In this document: piece after piece, positions 37,192 through 50,652 of the stretch
Layout: every line of letters begins with the position of its first letter
How positions within the stretch are numbered: position 1 is the first letter of the stretch
Assembly (NCBI RefSeq): GCF_945859705.1
Contig: NC_079134.1
Coordinates: forward strand, 9,527,545 to 9,591,544
Direction: 5' to 3'
Source of the DNA: Episyrphus balteatus
Taxonomy: Eukaryota > Arthropoda > Insecta > Diptera > Syrphidae
Length of the DNA: 64,000 nt
Made by a program: the position numbers and the translations under genes
The notes under the pieces: model-generated
Databases searched by the model: none
What the model was told of the DNA's origin: nothing
The model's input: the letters and a program-made list of their open reading frames with translations, nothing else

Positions 37192-38184
37192 CCGTAACAT
37201 GGGGTTACTTTGCTCCGTTTTTTGCACTATTTTTAGAAAACCTCTTAAAAATGGTAGAGACATTTTTGTATATGTTTGTTTTTTTCTTTTAATTCATTGA
37301 TAAGACATGAAATAATGCATTAATTCTAAAAAAAACATTCAAATAACAGTAAAAATATTTTGTTTTTTAAGTTGAAAAGTGGGGCAAAGTAGTCCAAGGG
37401 ACGGGGTTACTTTGCTCCACCTGAAGTTTTTAACTATACCACCTGTATTTAAAGAGCTAGAGCAAAGTTAGTATTCTATTTTAATAGCCCTGGATCAAAG
37501 CTTCAAATCTGTAAGAAAAAAAATTTGTAAATACACACACAACTCTTTTTTTTACAAAAAACAAAACAGCCTCTTTTATTTCATTAATTGATTATAAATA
37601 AATACGAATTTAAAGAAAAAAACAGAAAACTTCATTAATTTAACCAAAATAAGTTTAAAATAAACATGAATAAAAATTTACAAACGAAAAAATAGTTCAC
37701 TTTTAAAAACAATAAAAACATACATAGAAATAAAAACACATTTAATTATAAAAATAAATTGCTCCTGGGGCAAAGTAACCCCAAAACAAACAAAAAACTG
37801 CTTAGTCACATAAAAAAAATGCAATAATTATTATTTATAAATTAAACAAACAAATGACAAGCGCAGAGTAATAACACAATAATATCATAACTAGAATATT
37901 TGTATTTACTTTGTAAATTATCACACAACTAGTTTTACACACCAAATTTTTCACCACAAAAAAAACACGAATTTCCTGCCTCAAATTCAAAGGTCAACTG
38001 CTTCTTAAAAACTGCCGGCAGATGGTTCGTTGCAACACGTGGCAGATGTATATATGTGTGTGTGTATATTACAGTAGCTTCGATATAGAGAATCTAACAT
38101 GTCTGAGCGTAAATCAAGAAACTAACTTTTTTCGTCAGTGGGGCAAAGTTACCCCCGCCGGGGCAAAGTAACCCCATGTTACGG
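37192..38184. mobile_element. TA-flanked TIR element, 993 bp, with repeated subterminal motif
   Basis: The left end ccgtaacatggggttacttt and the right end form an inverted repeat with at least 22 perfect bases. TA flanks it on both sides (37190-37191 and 38185-38186). The motif ggggttactttgctcc, or its inverse ggggcaaagtaacccc, recurs internally near 37380, 37400, 37765, 38140 and 38161. No transposase is present. The repeated motif could be a set of transposase-binding sites. Confidence 0.8.
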
Positions 38185-38186
38185 TA

Positions 38187-40072
38187 TATCAAATGCAAAT
38201 TCCTTAGCATACCCCAATTGTTCCACACAGCTCTCAGCAGTACCAAACTTTCATCGTCGTTGTCGCTCAAAGAAAATTCTTATGCATTATTGCTTCATCT
38301 TGAAAACGTTTTGCATGCGGTAACTACACCCGTTCCAATAACAAAATACAAATCCTTACCACGACCGCGACACGCCAACCTTGCACACGAGTTTGCAACC
38401 GCATCGTGAAGATGTCGAGGAAAACCTAAGAATTGTTGGGTGGAATGGGCTCTATTAAACAATTGACATGAGTCCCCTGCACAGAATTCCTTCACAATTA
38501 ATCTTAAACAGGATAATCACCCAAATGCAAATCCTGTTCATTCCAAATAGGTACACCCACTCGCCTCCTTCCATTACCTTCTGTTTCCTGGATCACAAAA
38601 CAAACTCCTTGCGTAGTGTTGGTTGCTTGATAGGAATTTTTCTTCTTAAAGTTTACACTCGCTGTTAAGTACAGTTAACACATGCCGGAGCGTATATTTG
38701 CACTACACTTCTTCAGGATACGAGTTCTGTGTGATGCTGGAAGGAATTTTATCCATCAAAGAAAAAAAAAAAGTTCCAAGCCAGAGAGAGAGTGGAGTTC
38801 CAGAACTATACCAACAAGCGAGTTTGGGAACGCAACAATCCTTGTTGTATAGTTAGCTAGTACCGAGAGTACGTGTCTTGAGAAGCCCGCAGGGATAACC
38901 CAGATGGTTTTATGTTATATATATTTTCAGCTCTCAACTCAACTTATATCCTTTCAGATCGCATCTATACACAACTTATACGAGAACGTATATACGAAGT
39001 TTTCCAATGTGATCAAAAAACGGTATCCCAGTGTATCCCACACGCAAAGCACGCGAACCAAGGATAATAAAAAATAATAATTTTCCATGAAGACGAGCGC
39101 GAATATATACTAAATTCACAAATTGAATGAGAATCTTTTGTTTGAGTTTTTGGATTTGCAGCTATATATACGAGTTTGTGTGCTGTTGGTCCTGGATTCT
39201 GAGGGAATTCTCGTTGTGATGTGTTTGTTGGAAGATGCTTTGAGGTCATGTTTATTATTTTGTGTGATGTCACGTATGGATTCAATGCAACCACACACAC
39301 CTGGGGAATATCACCGCAGAAGGAACTTTTCCATCAACAAGAATTTTCTGGTGTTTTTTATTTTCTTCTGTTTTTGTTATTAAATTAAAGACGAAATTGA
39401 ATTACTGGGATTTTGGCCAAACGAACGATAAAGATTTTGTGTCAAAATGGGAAACGATTCCAATGATAAGATTTCTTTTCAGGAACTTTAATGATTTGAA
39501 ATTTAAGATGAAAGATGTAAAAAAGTACATTCGAGTATTCAGGTATTGTGACTACTTATCTTATTCGAGAAACAATTTATACATCATAAGATAAACAGAA
39601 ATTGCAGTCTGAAATAGACCCCCTGAAAATTTACTTTACGCATTTGTTTGGGTACTGAAAGAAGTCCCGAACTTTATTTTTGTTTATTGAAGCAGAGCAG
39701 AGGGCGAGAAAAAAATCAGTCTGGATGATAGAAATCCCAACGTGTTTTCTAGGAACAATTTTTAACTTTTAAATATTAAAAATAATTTAATTTGCCATTA
39801 TGACTCAAGAAACCTTGCCTTTTAACGGTTTTGCAGAGTTACAAAGGCTAACTGTTCAAATTTGGTCGCATTTGACTCTAATAACTTGGCCTTATGTCAA
39901 CGCACCGATTCGCGTATACCCCAAACACGATAGTGTGTCTAAGAGGGAAATAAAAATTGTTATTGGTAGAGTATTGTGCTATAAATATTATAGGGCCAAA
40001 TTTAAAAATTCAGCCATGTTAATGGTGACAACAGTGTTACATAGCGCATAGCTATGAAATAAAAAATAAAAT
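38187..40072. other. Non-coding stretch, slightly less AT-rich
   Basis: No gene can be supported; open frames here are short and overlap on both strands. A GA-rich run (ccagagagagagtgg) lies near 38781-38795. Sequence composition is more mixed at about 38200-39330 than in the flanks, which could mean a regulatory or untranslated region, but nothing specific can be named. Confidence 0.35.
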
Positions 40073-40925
40073 ACACGACTTGCTCTAAGAATTCAAGATA
40101 CTAACATTTTTAAGACTTTTTATAACAAATTTGGTAAATGGATGTAAAAAAATAAAAAACACAAATTTGGTTTTTCAAACTAAAATAGCTATAACTTAAA
40201 TCAAATTTAGCTGCAAAACAACTATGCAGTTTAATTTATTTTAGAAAGATACATTTTTAGAAAAAAATTTCAAAATCATTAGAACCGTTTTTAGAAAAAT
40301 CTTTTCTAAATAATTTTTCAACAAAAAACATTTGATAAAAAAAAAATTAAAAAATGAATTTTTTTTAAATTTAATTTTTGGCTTAATTTTAAATTATCTA
40401 AATGCATTTGTATGAACAATTTCGTTGAAATCAAAAAAGTAGTTTCGGAAAAAATCTGTTTCGAAAAAAGAACGTTCTAGGCAAATAGTGATTTTCGAAA
40501 AAAAAAAATGTTTTCATTAAAATTTAGACCTTTTCTTGAAACTAACATTAGAGTTTTGTTATCAAAACCATGCAAATTTATTTTTACTAAGATACAAAGG
40601 TATATCCCAACTAACAATTTTGCTTCTATAAGACTTTATAGAAGCCATAGAAGCACCAATAAAACTTTAAAGAAGCATAATTGTTTGTTGGGATGATAGA
40701 TACCAAAAAAATCAATTTCAAAAATCTCCAAAAAGATCTACATACCAAGCTTGATGTCAATCGGTCCATCCATTTAGGCTGTAGCTCCGTATACAGACAG
40801 ACAGAAAGACGGACTTACGGGACCCACTATTTTTGCATTCTCTATCGTCGGAATGTCAGGTCTGATTGTTATCTTAACTTTTTTTTTCTGTACGAATGCG
40901 TAACGTACCTATATCGCGAGTAAAC
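40073..40925 (-). repeat. Dispersed family A repeat, copy 2 (diverged, reverse)
   Basis: The order of landmarks matches copy 1: cacgacttgctctaag at the left, then ggctgtagctccgtatacagacagacagaaagacgg near 40780, then gacccactatttttgcattctc, ending in cctatatcgcgagt. It is more diverged than the other copies. A small palindromic element is inserted at about 40607-40694. Confidence 0.65.
40607..40694. mobile_element. Small MITE-like palindromic insert, about 88 bp
   Basis: The left end tcccaactaacaattttgc and right end ataattgtttgttggga are inverted (cccaacaaacaattatgc read from the other strand). Inside are further inverted words around cttctataagactttatag. A target duplication is not clear. 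It lies within family A copy 2. Confidence 0.5.
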
Positions 40926-41390
40926 AAAAGTAAATTATTTCTTTTGACTCTTTAGGCTATCCTTTTCAACTTATTGAGAAGTCAAATAATTTTGACCAGT
41001 AGACGAGTAAGACGCTTCCAACGATACCTCACTTGTTACATTATGATGGGATGTTTAGTATTATTAATTGAACAGATGAACAACCGTGATGAACATACAA
41101 CCATCACTAATGGTCTAAATACATACCTAAATGGTAACCATCAGCTGTTAAATTTCCATTGTATAAATTAACCAAAATAAGCCCACGTTAAATCAGGCTA
41201 TCACTGCTTTTATAATTTATAAACTACACTCTATCGGAAAAGATTACCCTAAGTAAGACGTCCATTTCCCCAGCCCGGACCTGTCGCAAATTTAAAAAAA
41301 AAGTATACCAAAGTTTTGTACAAGTTTTGTACAGTTTTGTACAACCAAAGCCGAGTTTTGTACAAGCTTCCAACGAAAGTTATAGCCAAT
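40926..41390. other. Non-coding stretch before the composite element
   Basis: No gene is seen. At about 41310-41370 the word ttttgtacaa is repeated four times with varying spacing, and the composite element begins shortly after near agtaccgggctgggg. Confidence 0.4.
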
Positions 41391-41399
41391 TAAAAGTAC

Positions 41400-41820
41400 C
41401 GGGCTGGGGAAAAGTTTAAAATTTGAGAATTTCAGCCAGGGGGCGTGGCATCCGCCCATTTCCGCTGAATTTTCATTAAAAATAATAGAGCACTTCTGAT
41501 TATCGTAGAATCTTGAAATTTGGTAGAATGGTAGAGATGGTAGTTTATACAAAGGAAAAAGTTTAAAATTTGAGAATTTCAGCCAGGGGGCGTGGCAACC
41601 GCCCATTTCCGCTGAATTTTCATTAAATATAATAGAGCACTTCTGATTATCTTAGAATCTTGAAATTTGGTAGAATGGTAGAGATGGTAGTTTATACAAA
41701 GGAAAAAATTTAAAGTTTGAGAAGTTCAGCCAGGGGGCTTGGCAACCGCCCATTTTCACTGATTTTTCATCAAATATAGAGATTTTCAATTCTACAGCCA
41801 TACCTTGCAAAAAGTAGTGA
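41400..41820 (+). repeat. 147-bp tandem units, second locus
   Basis: The word ctgaattttcat starts at about 41464 and 41612, with a variant at 41759, so the period is 147-148 bp. Units share gagcacttctgattatcg and agggggcgtggca with the 33-kb locus. They end in ttctacagccataccttgc immediately before the foldback arm, exactly as at 33.4 kb. Confidence 0.9.
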
Positions 41821-41867
41821 AATCACAACAAAAACATTACTGTTAAAAAAGGAGCCAAGTTCTCCTA

Positions 41868-42918
41868 TTTTTTTTTTTTTCACTTCAGATTCTTTGATGT
41901 AGTCAGCTTAGAGCAAGCTGTATACTACTATCAGAGGGTTCATCATTAGTGCATGTGTTAGTAGTTAGTAGGACAAAAACAATTAAATACTATCCACATG
42001 CACAATATACAATTAATATTAGCTAAAAATGATATACTAACATATTTACAATTTAAAAATCTAATTAAAACATTAACTGACAATCACGTCTGTGGAGCAC
42101 TGGTTCGAAATAAAGTTTTTAATTTCATCTTGCTCATATTAAAGTCAATATCGTTTAAATTATAAAGTTTGCTCATTCGGTTAAGAGGCTCGTTTATACC
42201 ATAGTTTGTTCTATGAAAGTCAATATGTAAGAGTTCAAATCTTCGTAGGTGGTGAGATCCTCCCGGATAGTTAAAGCCAAGGCAACCTAATAAGTCAGGA
42301 GCGTCAAGTTGGCCATTAATTAATTGATGAAAGAATATAATATCGTTATTCACACGCCTTTGTTGCAAAGTTTGCATGTTTAAAAGTTGAATCCGCTGAT
42401 CGTAAGGAGGTAAGTTGTAAGGATCTGTCCAAGGTAGACCCTTCAGAGCAAAGCGTATGAAATTATGTTGGATTGATTCTATACGATTCTTATGAACCTC
42501 ATAAAAAGGACTCCATACTTGGGAAGCGTACTCGAGGTGGGGTCGAACGTAGCAGTTGTATAAAGAAAGTGTGACAAATGGATCGTCAAACTCCTTTGCC
42601 CAGCGTTTTACAAATCCAAGCATTGAGCTCGCTTTGTTTACTATGAAATTAATGTGTTCGGTGAATTCTAAGTTTGAACTGAATTGGACACCTAAGTCCT
42701 TAAAACTAAATACTCGACAGAGCTTGTGTTGCGATATACAATAATCGAAGGCATTCGGGACTCGTTTTCGAGAGAAAGTAATTGTTTGACATTTGACTGG
42801 GTTGAGAGAGAGACCGTTTTTCCCACACCAAACACTAAAACTGTCAATGTCAGCTTGTAGAAGAATCCGGTCATGGTTGTTTTTTATTGTCTTAAAAATC
42901 TTCATATCATCGGCGAAT
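41868..42918 (-). mobile_element. 5'-truncated non-LTR retrotransposon insertion, about 1.05 kb
   Basis: On the minus strand the insert runs from 42918 to a 3' poly(A) seen as a T run at 41868-41880. It carries the C-terminal half of a reverse-transcriptase ORF and about 200 bp of 3' UTR. The empty site in the compact foldback copy fixes both edges. At most a 2-3 bp target duplication (tat) can be seen. Strong 5' truncation plus a poly(A) tail is typical of target-primed reverse transcription. Confidence 0.85.
42084..42917 (-). pseudogene. Reverse transcriptase C-terminal fragment (Jockey/CR1-like non-LTR)
   Basis: About 277 residues are open to the stop at 42084. The fragment begins at FADDMKIF, the catalytic YADD-type motif of reverse transcriptases. 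It continues through SLNPVKCQ, FKDLGV, a YVRPHLEYASQVWSP segment and IESIQHNFIRFAL, all typical of the region after the catalytic box in insect non-LTR elements. The fingers and upstream palm, the endonuclease and ORF1 are missing because of 5' truncation. The open frame extends about 24 codons upstream only because it reads into the foldback arm. It cannot be functional. The frame is intact, so insertion is fairly recent. Confidence 0.85.
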
Positions 42919-43220
42919 ATGTTGAAATTATGCTGGCACAAAAAGTACTGAGATGTAAAAGTGTACCAAGTTCTAAAGTTTTGGTTCAAATTCGTATCAA
43001 TAAAATTTTGATTGTTTACTTGGCAATTTTTGAAATAACTTTAAAAATCGGTAATTAAAAGAAAAATTGTCAAGAGAACAATCAAAATTTTATTGATACG
43101 AATTTGAACCAAAACTTTAGAACTTGGTACACTTTTACATCTCAGTACTTTTTGTGCCAGCATAATTTCAACATAGGAGAACTTGGCTCCTTTTTTAACA
43201 GTAATGTTTTTGTTGTGATT

Positions 43221-46200
43221 TATCTATCCACATTTATCTATCGTTATATATCTATCGACATTTATCAATCGACATTTATCTATCGACATTTATCAATCGA
43301 CATTTATCTATCGACATTTATCTGTCGACATTTATCTATCGACATTTATCTATCCACATTTATCTATCGACATTTATCTGTCGACATTTATCTATCGACA
43401 TTTATCTTTCGACATTTATCTATCCACATTTATCTATCCACATTTATCTATCGACATTTATCTATCGACATTTATCAATCGACATTTATCTATCCACATT
43501 TATCTATCCACATTTATCTATCCACATTTATCTATCCACATTTATCTATCGACATTTATCTATCGACATTTATCAATCCACATTTATCTATCCACATTTA
43601 TCTATCCACATTTATCTATCGACATTTATCAATCGACATTTATCTATCCACATTTATCTATCCACATTTATCTATCCACATTTATCTATCCACATTTATC
43701 TATCGACATTTATCAATCGACATTTATCTATCCACATTTATCTATCCACATTTATCTATCCACATTTATCTATCCACATTTATCTATCGACATTTATCAA
43801 TCGACATTTATCTATCGACATTTATCTGTCGACATTTATCTATCGACATTTATCTATCCACATTTATCTATCGACATTTATCTGTCGACATTTATCTATC
43901 GACATTTATCTTTCGACATTTATCTATCCACATTTATCTATCCACATTTATCTATCGACATTTATCTATCGACATTTATCAATCGACATTTATCTATCCA
44001 CATTTATCTATCCACATTTATCTATCCACATTTATCTATCCACATTTATCTATCGACATTTATCTTTCGACATTTATCTATCCACATTTATCTATCCACA
44101 TTTATCTATCGACATTTATCTATCGACATTTATCAATCGACATTTATCTATCGACATTTATCTATCCACATTTATCTATCCACATTTATCTATCCACATT
44201 TATCTATCGACATTTATCTATCGACATTTATCAATCCACATTTATCTATCCACATTTATCTATCCACATTTATCTATCGACATTTATCTATCGACATTTA
44301 TCTATCCACATTTATCAATCCACATTTATCTATCCACATTTATCTATCCACATTTATCTATCGACATTTATCTATCCACATTTATCTATCCACATTTATC
44401 TATCCACATTTATCTATCGACATTTATCTATCCACATTTATCTATCGACATTTATCTGTCGACATTTATCTATCCACATTCATCAATCCACATTTATCTA
44501 TCCACATTTATCTATCCACATTTATCTATCCACATTTATCTATCGACATTTATCTATCGACATTTATCTATCCACATTTATCAATCCACATTTATCTATC
44601 CACATTTATCTATCCACATTTATCTATCGACATTTATCAATCGACAGTTATTTGTCGACATTTATCTATCGACATTTATCAATCCACATTTATCTATCCA
44701 CATTTATCTATCCACAATTATCTATCGAAATTTATCTATCGACATTTATCTATCGACATTTATCGTTCGACATTTATCTGTCGACATTTATCTATCCACA
44801 TTTTTCAATCCACATTTATCTATCCACATTTATCTATCCACATTTATCTATCGACATTTATCAATCGACAGTTATCTGTCGACATTTATCTATCGACATT
44901 TTTATCTATCGACATTTATCAATCCACATTTATCTATCCACATTTATCTATCGACATTTATCTATCCACATTTATCTATCCACATTTATCTATCGACATT
45001 TATCTGTCGACATTTATCTATCCACATTTATCTATCCACATTTATCTATCGACATTTATCTATCGACATTTATCAATCGACAGTTATTTGTCGACATTTA
45101 TGTATCGACATTTATCAATCCACATTTATCTATCCACATTTATCTATCCACATTTATCTATCGACATTTATCTGTCGACATTTATCTATCCACATTTATC
45201 TATCCACATTTATCTATCCACATTTATCTATCCACATTTATGTATCGACATTTATCAATCGACAGTTATCTGTCGACATTTATCTATCGACATTTATCAA
45301 TCCACATTTATCTATCCACATTTATCTATCCACATTTATCTATCCACATTTATCTATTGACATTTATCTTACGGCATTTATCAATCCACATTTATCTATC
45401 CACATTTATCTTTTTACATTTATCTATCGACATTTATCTATCGTCATTTATCTATCGACATTTATCTATCGACATTTATCTATCCACATTTATCTATCGA
45501 CATTTATCTATCGACATTTATCAATCCACATTTATCTATCCACATTTATCTATCCACATTTATCTATCGACATTTACATATCTATCGACATTTATCTGTC
45601 GACATTTATCTATCCACATTTATCTATCGACATTTATCTATCGACATTTATCTATCGACATTTATCTATCCACATTTATCTATCCACATTTATCTATCGA
45701 CATTTATCAATCCACATTTATCTATCCACATTTATCTATCCACATTTATCTATCGACATTTACATATCTATCGACATTTATCTATCGACATTTATCTATC
45801 GACATTTATCTATCCACATTTATCTATCCACATTTATCTATCGACATTTATCTGTCGACATTTATCTATCGACATTTATCAATCCACATTTATCTATCCA
45901 CATTTATCTATCCACATTTATCTATCCACATTTATCTATCCACATTTATCTATCGACATTTATCAATCCACATTTATCAATCCACATTTATCTATCCACA
46001 TTTATGTATCGACATTTATCAATCGACAGTTATGTGTCGACATTTATCTATCGACATTTATCAATCGACATTTATCTATCCACATTTATCTATCGACATT
46101 TATCTATCGACATTTATCTATCCACATTTATCTATCCACATTTATCTATCCACATTTATCTATCGACATTTATCTATCGACGTTTATCAATCGACAGTTA

Positions 46201-49200
46201 TCTGTCGACATTTATCTATCCACATTTATCTATCCACATTTATCTATCGACATTTATCTATCTACATTTATCAATCCACATTTATCGTTCCACATTTATC
46301 TATTTACATTTATCTATCGACATTTATCTATCGACATTTATCTATCGACATTTATCTATCGACATTTATCTGTCCACATTTATCTATCGACATTTATCTA
46401 TCGACATTTACATATCTATCGACATTTATCTGTCGACATTTATCTATCCACATTTATCTATCCACATTTATCTATCGACATTTATCTATCTACATTTATC
46501 AATCCACATTTATCGTTCCACATTTATCTATTTACATTTATCTATCGACATTTATCTATCGACATTTATCTATCGACATTTATCTATCGACATTTATCTG
46601 TCCACATTTATCTATCGACATTTATCTATCGACATTTATCAATCGACAGTTATCTGTCGACATTTATCTATCGACATTTATCAATCCACATTCATCTATC
46701 CACATTTATCTATCCACATTTACATATCTATCGACATTTATCTGTCGACATTTATCTATCCACATTTATCTATCCTATTTATCTATCCACATTTATCTAT
46801 CGACATTTATCTATCGACATTTATCAATCGACAGTTATCTGTCGACATTTATCTATCGACATTTATCAATCCACATTTATCTATCCACATTTATCTATCC
46901 ACATTTACATATCTATCGACATTTATCTGTCGACATTTATCTATCCACATTTATCTATCCACATTTATCTATCCACATTTATCTATCCACATTTATCTAT
47001 CCACATTTATCTATCGACATTTATCTATCGACATTTATCTATCCACATTTATCTATCCACATTTATCTATCGACATTTATCTGTCGACATTTATCTATCC
47101 ACATTTATCTATCCACATTTATCTATCCACATTTATTTATCGACATTTATCAATCAAAAGTTATCTGTCGACATTTATCTATCGACATTTATCAATCCAC
47201 ATTTATCTATCCACATTTATCTATCCACATTTATCTATCCACATTTATCTATCGACATTTATCTATCGACATTTATCAATCCACATTTATCTATCCACAT
47301 TTATCTATCGACATTTATCTATCTACATTTATCAATCCACATTTATCGTTCCACATTTATCTATTTACATTTATCTATCGACATTTATCTGTCGACATTT
47401 ATCTATCGACATTTATCAATCCACATTTATCTATCCACATTTATCTATCGACATTTACATATCTATCGACATTTACATATCTATCGACATTTACATATCT
47501 ATCGACATTTACATATCTATCGACATTTATCTGTCGACATTTATCTATCCAAATTTATCTATCCACATTTATCTATCGACATTTATCTATCTACATTTAT
47601 CAATCCACATTTATCGTTCCACATTTATCTATTTACATTTATCTATCGACATTTATCTATCGACATTTATCTATCGACATTTATCTATCGACATTTATCT
47701 GTCCACATTTATCTATCGACATTTATCTATCGACATTTATCAATCGACAGTTATCTGTCGACATTTATCTATCGACATTTATCAATCCACATTCATCTAT
47801 CCACATTTATCTATCCACATTTACATATCTATCGACATTTATCTGTCGACATTTATCTATCCACATTTATCTATCCTATTTATCTATCCACATTTATCTA
47901 TCGACATTTATCTATCGACATTTATCAATCGACAGTTATCTGTCGACATTTATCTATCGACATTTATCAATCCACATTTATCTATCCACATTTATCTATC
48001 CACATTTACATATCTATCGACATTTATCTGTCGACATTTATCTATCCACATTTATCTATCCACATTTATCTATCCACATTTATCTATCGACATTTATCTA
48101 TCGACATTTATCTATCCACATTTATCTATCCACATTTATCTATCGACATTTATCTGTCGACATTTATCTATCCACATTTATCTATCCTCATTTATCTATC
48201 CACATTTATCTATCCACATTTATCTATCGACATTTATCTATCGACATTTATCTATCCACATTTATCTATCCACATTTATTTATCGACATTTATCAATCGA
48301 AAGTTATCTGTCGACATTTATCTATCGACATTTATCAATCCACATTTATCTATCCACATTTATCTATCCACATTTACATATCTATCGACATTTATCTGTC
48401 GACATTTATCTATCCACATTTATCTATCCACATTTATCTATCCACATTTATCTATCCACATTTATCTATCGACATTTATCTATCGACATTTATCTATCCA
48501 CATTTATCTATCCACATTTATTTATCGACATTTATCAATCGAAAGTTATCTGTCGACATTTATCTATCGACATTTATCAATCCACATTTATCTATCCACA
48601 TTTATCTATCCACATTTATCTATCCACATTTATCTATCGACATTTATCTATCGACATTTATCAATCCACATTTATCTATCCACATTTATCTATTTACATT
48701 TATCTATCGACATTTATCTATCGACATTTATCTATCGACATTTATCTATCCACATTTATCTATCCACATTTATCTATCGACATTTATCTGTCGACATTTA
48801 TCTATCCACATTCCACATTTATCTATCCACATTTATCTATCCACATTTATGTATCGACATTTATCAATCGACAGTTATCTGTCGACATTTATCTATCGAC
48901 ATTTATCAATCCACATTTATTTATCCACATTTATCTATCCACATTTATCTATCCACATTTATCTATCGACATTTATCTATCGGCATTTATCAATCCACAT
49001 TTATCTATCCACATTTATCTATTTACATTTATCAATCGACAGTTATCTGTCGACATTTATCTATCGACATTTATCAATCCACATTTATCTATCCACATTT
49101 ATCTATCCACATTTATCGATCGACATTTATCTATCGACATTTATCTATCGACATTTATCAATCGACAGTTATCTGTCGACATTTATCTATCGACATTTAT

Positions 49201-50652
49201 CAATCCACATTTATCGATCCACATTTATCTATCCACATTTATCTATCGACATTTACATATATATCGACATTTATCTATCGACATTTATCAATCCACATTT
49301 ATCTATCCACATTTATCTATCGACATTTACATATCTATCGACATTTATCTGTCGACATTTATCGATCCACATTTATCTATCCACATTTATCTATCCACAT
49401 TTATCTATCGACATTTATCTATCGACATTTATCTATCCACATTTATCTATCCACATTTATCTATCCACATTTATCTATCGACATTTACATATCTATCGAC
49501 ATTTATCTGTCGACATTTATCTATCCACATTTATCTATCCACATTTATCTATCCACATTTATCTATCGACATTTATCTATCGACATTTATCAATCCACAT
49601 TTATCTATCCACATTTATCTATTTACATTTATCTATCGACATTTATCTGTCGACATTTATCTGTCGACATTTATCTATCGACATTTATCTATCCACATTT
49701 ATCTATCCACATTTATCTATCCACATTTATCTATCGACATTTATCTATCGACATTTATCTATCCACATTTATCTATCCACATTTATCTATCGACATTTAT
49801 CTATCAACATATATCAATCCACATTTATCTATCGACATTTATCTATCCACATTTATCTATCGACATTTATCTATCCACATTTATCTATCGACATTTATCT
49901 ATCGACATTTATCTATCCACGTTTATCTATCCACATTTATCTATCCACGTATATCTATCCACATTTATCTATCGACATTTTTCTGTCGACATTTATCTAT
50001 CGACATTTATCTATCGACATTTATCTATCGACATTTATCTATCCACATTTTTCTATCCACATTTATCTATCCATATTTATCTATCGACATTTATCAATCG
50101 ACATTTATCAATCGACATTTATCTATCGACATTTATCTATCGACATTTATCTATCCACATTTATCTATCGACATTTATCTATCGACATTTATCTATCCAC
50201 GTTTATCTATCCACATTTATCTATCCACGTATATCTATCCACATTTATCTATCGACATTTATCTATCGACATATATCTGTCGACATTTATCTATCCACGT
50301 TTATCTATCCACATTTATTTATCCACATTTATCTATCGACATTTATCTGTTGACATTTATCTGTCGACATTTATCTATCGACATTTATCTATCCACATTT
50401 ATCTATCCACATTTATCTATCCACATTTATCTATCCACATTTATCTATCGACATTTATCTATCCACAATTATCTATCGACATTTATCTATCGACATTTAT
50501 CAATCGACATTTATCATTCGACATTTATCTATCGACATTTATCTATCCACATTTATCTATCCACATTTATCTATCCACATTTATCTATCCACATTTATCT
50601 ATTGACATTTATCTATCGACATTTATCTATCGACATTTATCTATCGACATTC
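43221..50652 (+). repeat. 14-bp satellite array, about 7.4 kb (near 530 units)
   Basis: Two unit types, catttatctatcga and catttatctatcca, with minor variants (tatcaa, tatctg) fill the region. On the other strand each unit reads GATAGATAAATG with two GATA words. The + strand has no stop in any frame and 14 is not a multiple of 3, so a frame of over 2500 codons stays open and encodes a 14-residue rotation. This is not evidence of a gene. Its first codons come from the foldback arm. Variant units with an inserted acatatctatcg (near 45575, 45767, 46410, 47455-47520 and elsewhere) mark higher-order duplication. Confidence 0.97.

Larger units (their letters stand above)
41821..43220. mobile_element. 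Foldback element, second copy, with LINE inserted in the left arm
   Basis: The left arm starts aatcacaacaaaaacatt at 41821, is interrupted after tctccta (41867), and resumes at atgttgaaatt (42919). The right arm ends ttgttgtgatt at 43220. Removing 41868-42918 restores a copy almost identical to 33457-33802. The 14-bp satellite starts at the next base. Confidence 0.88.
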
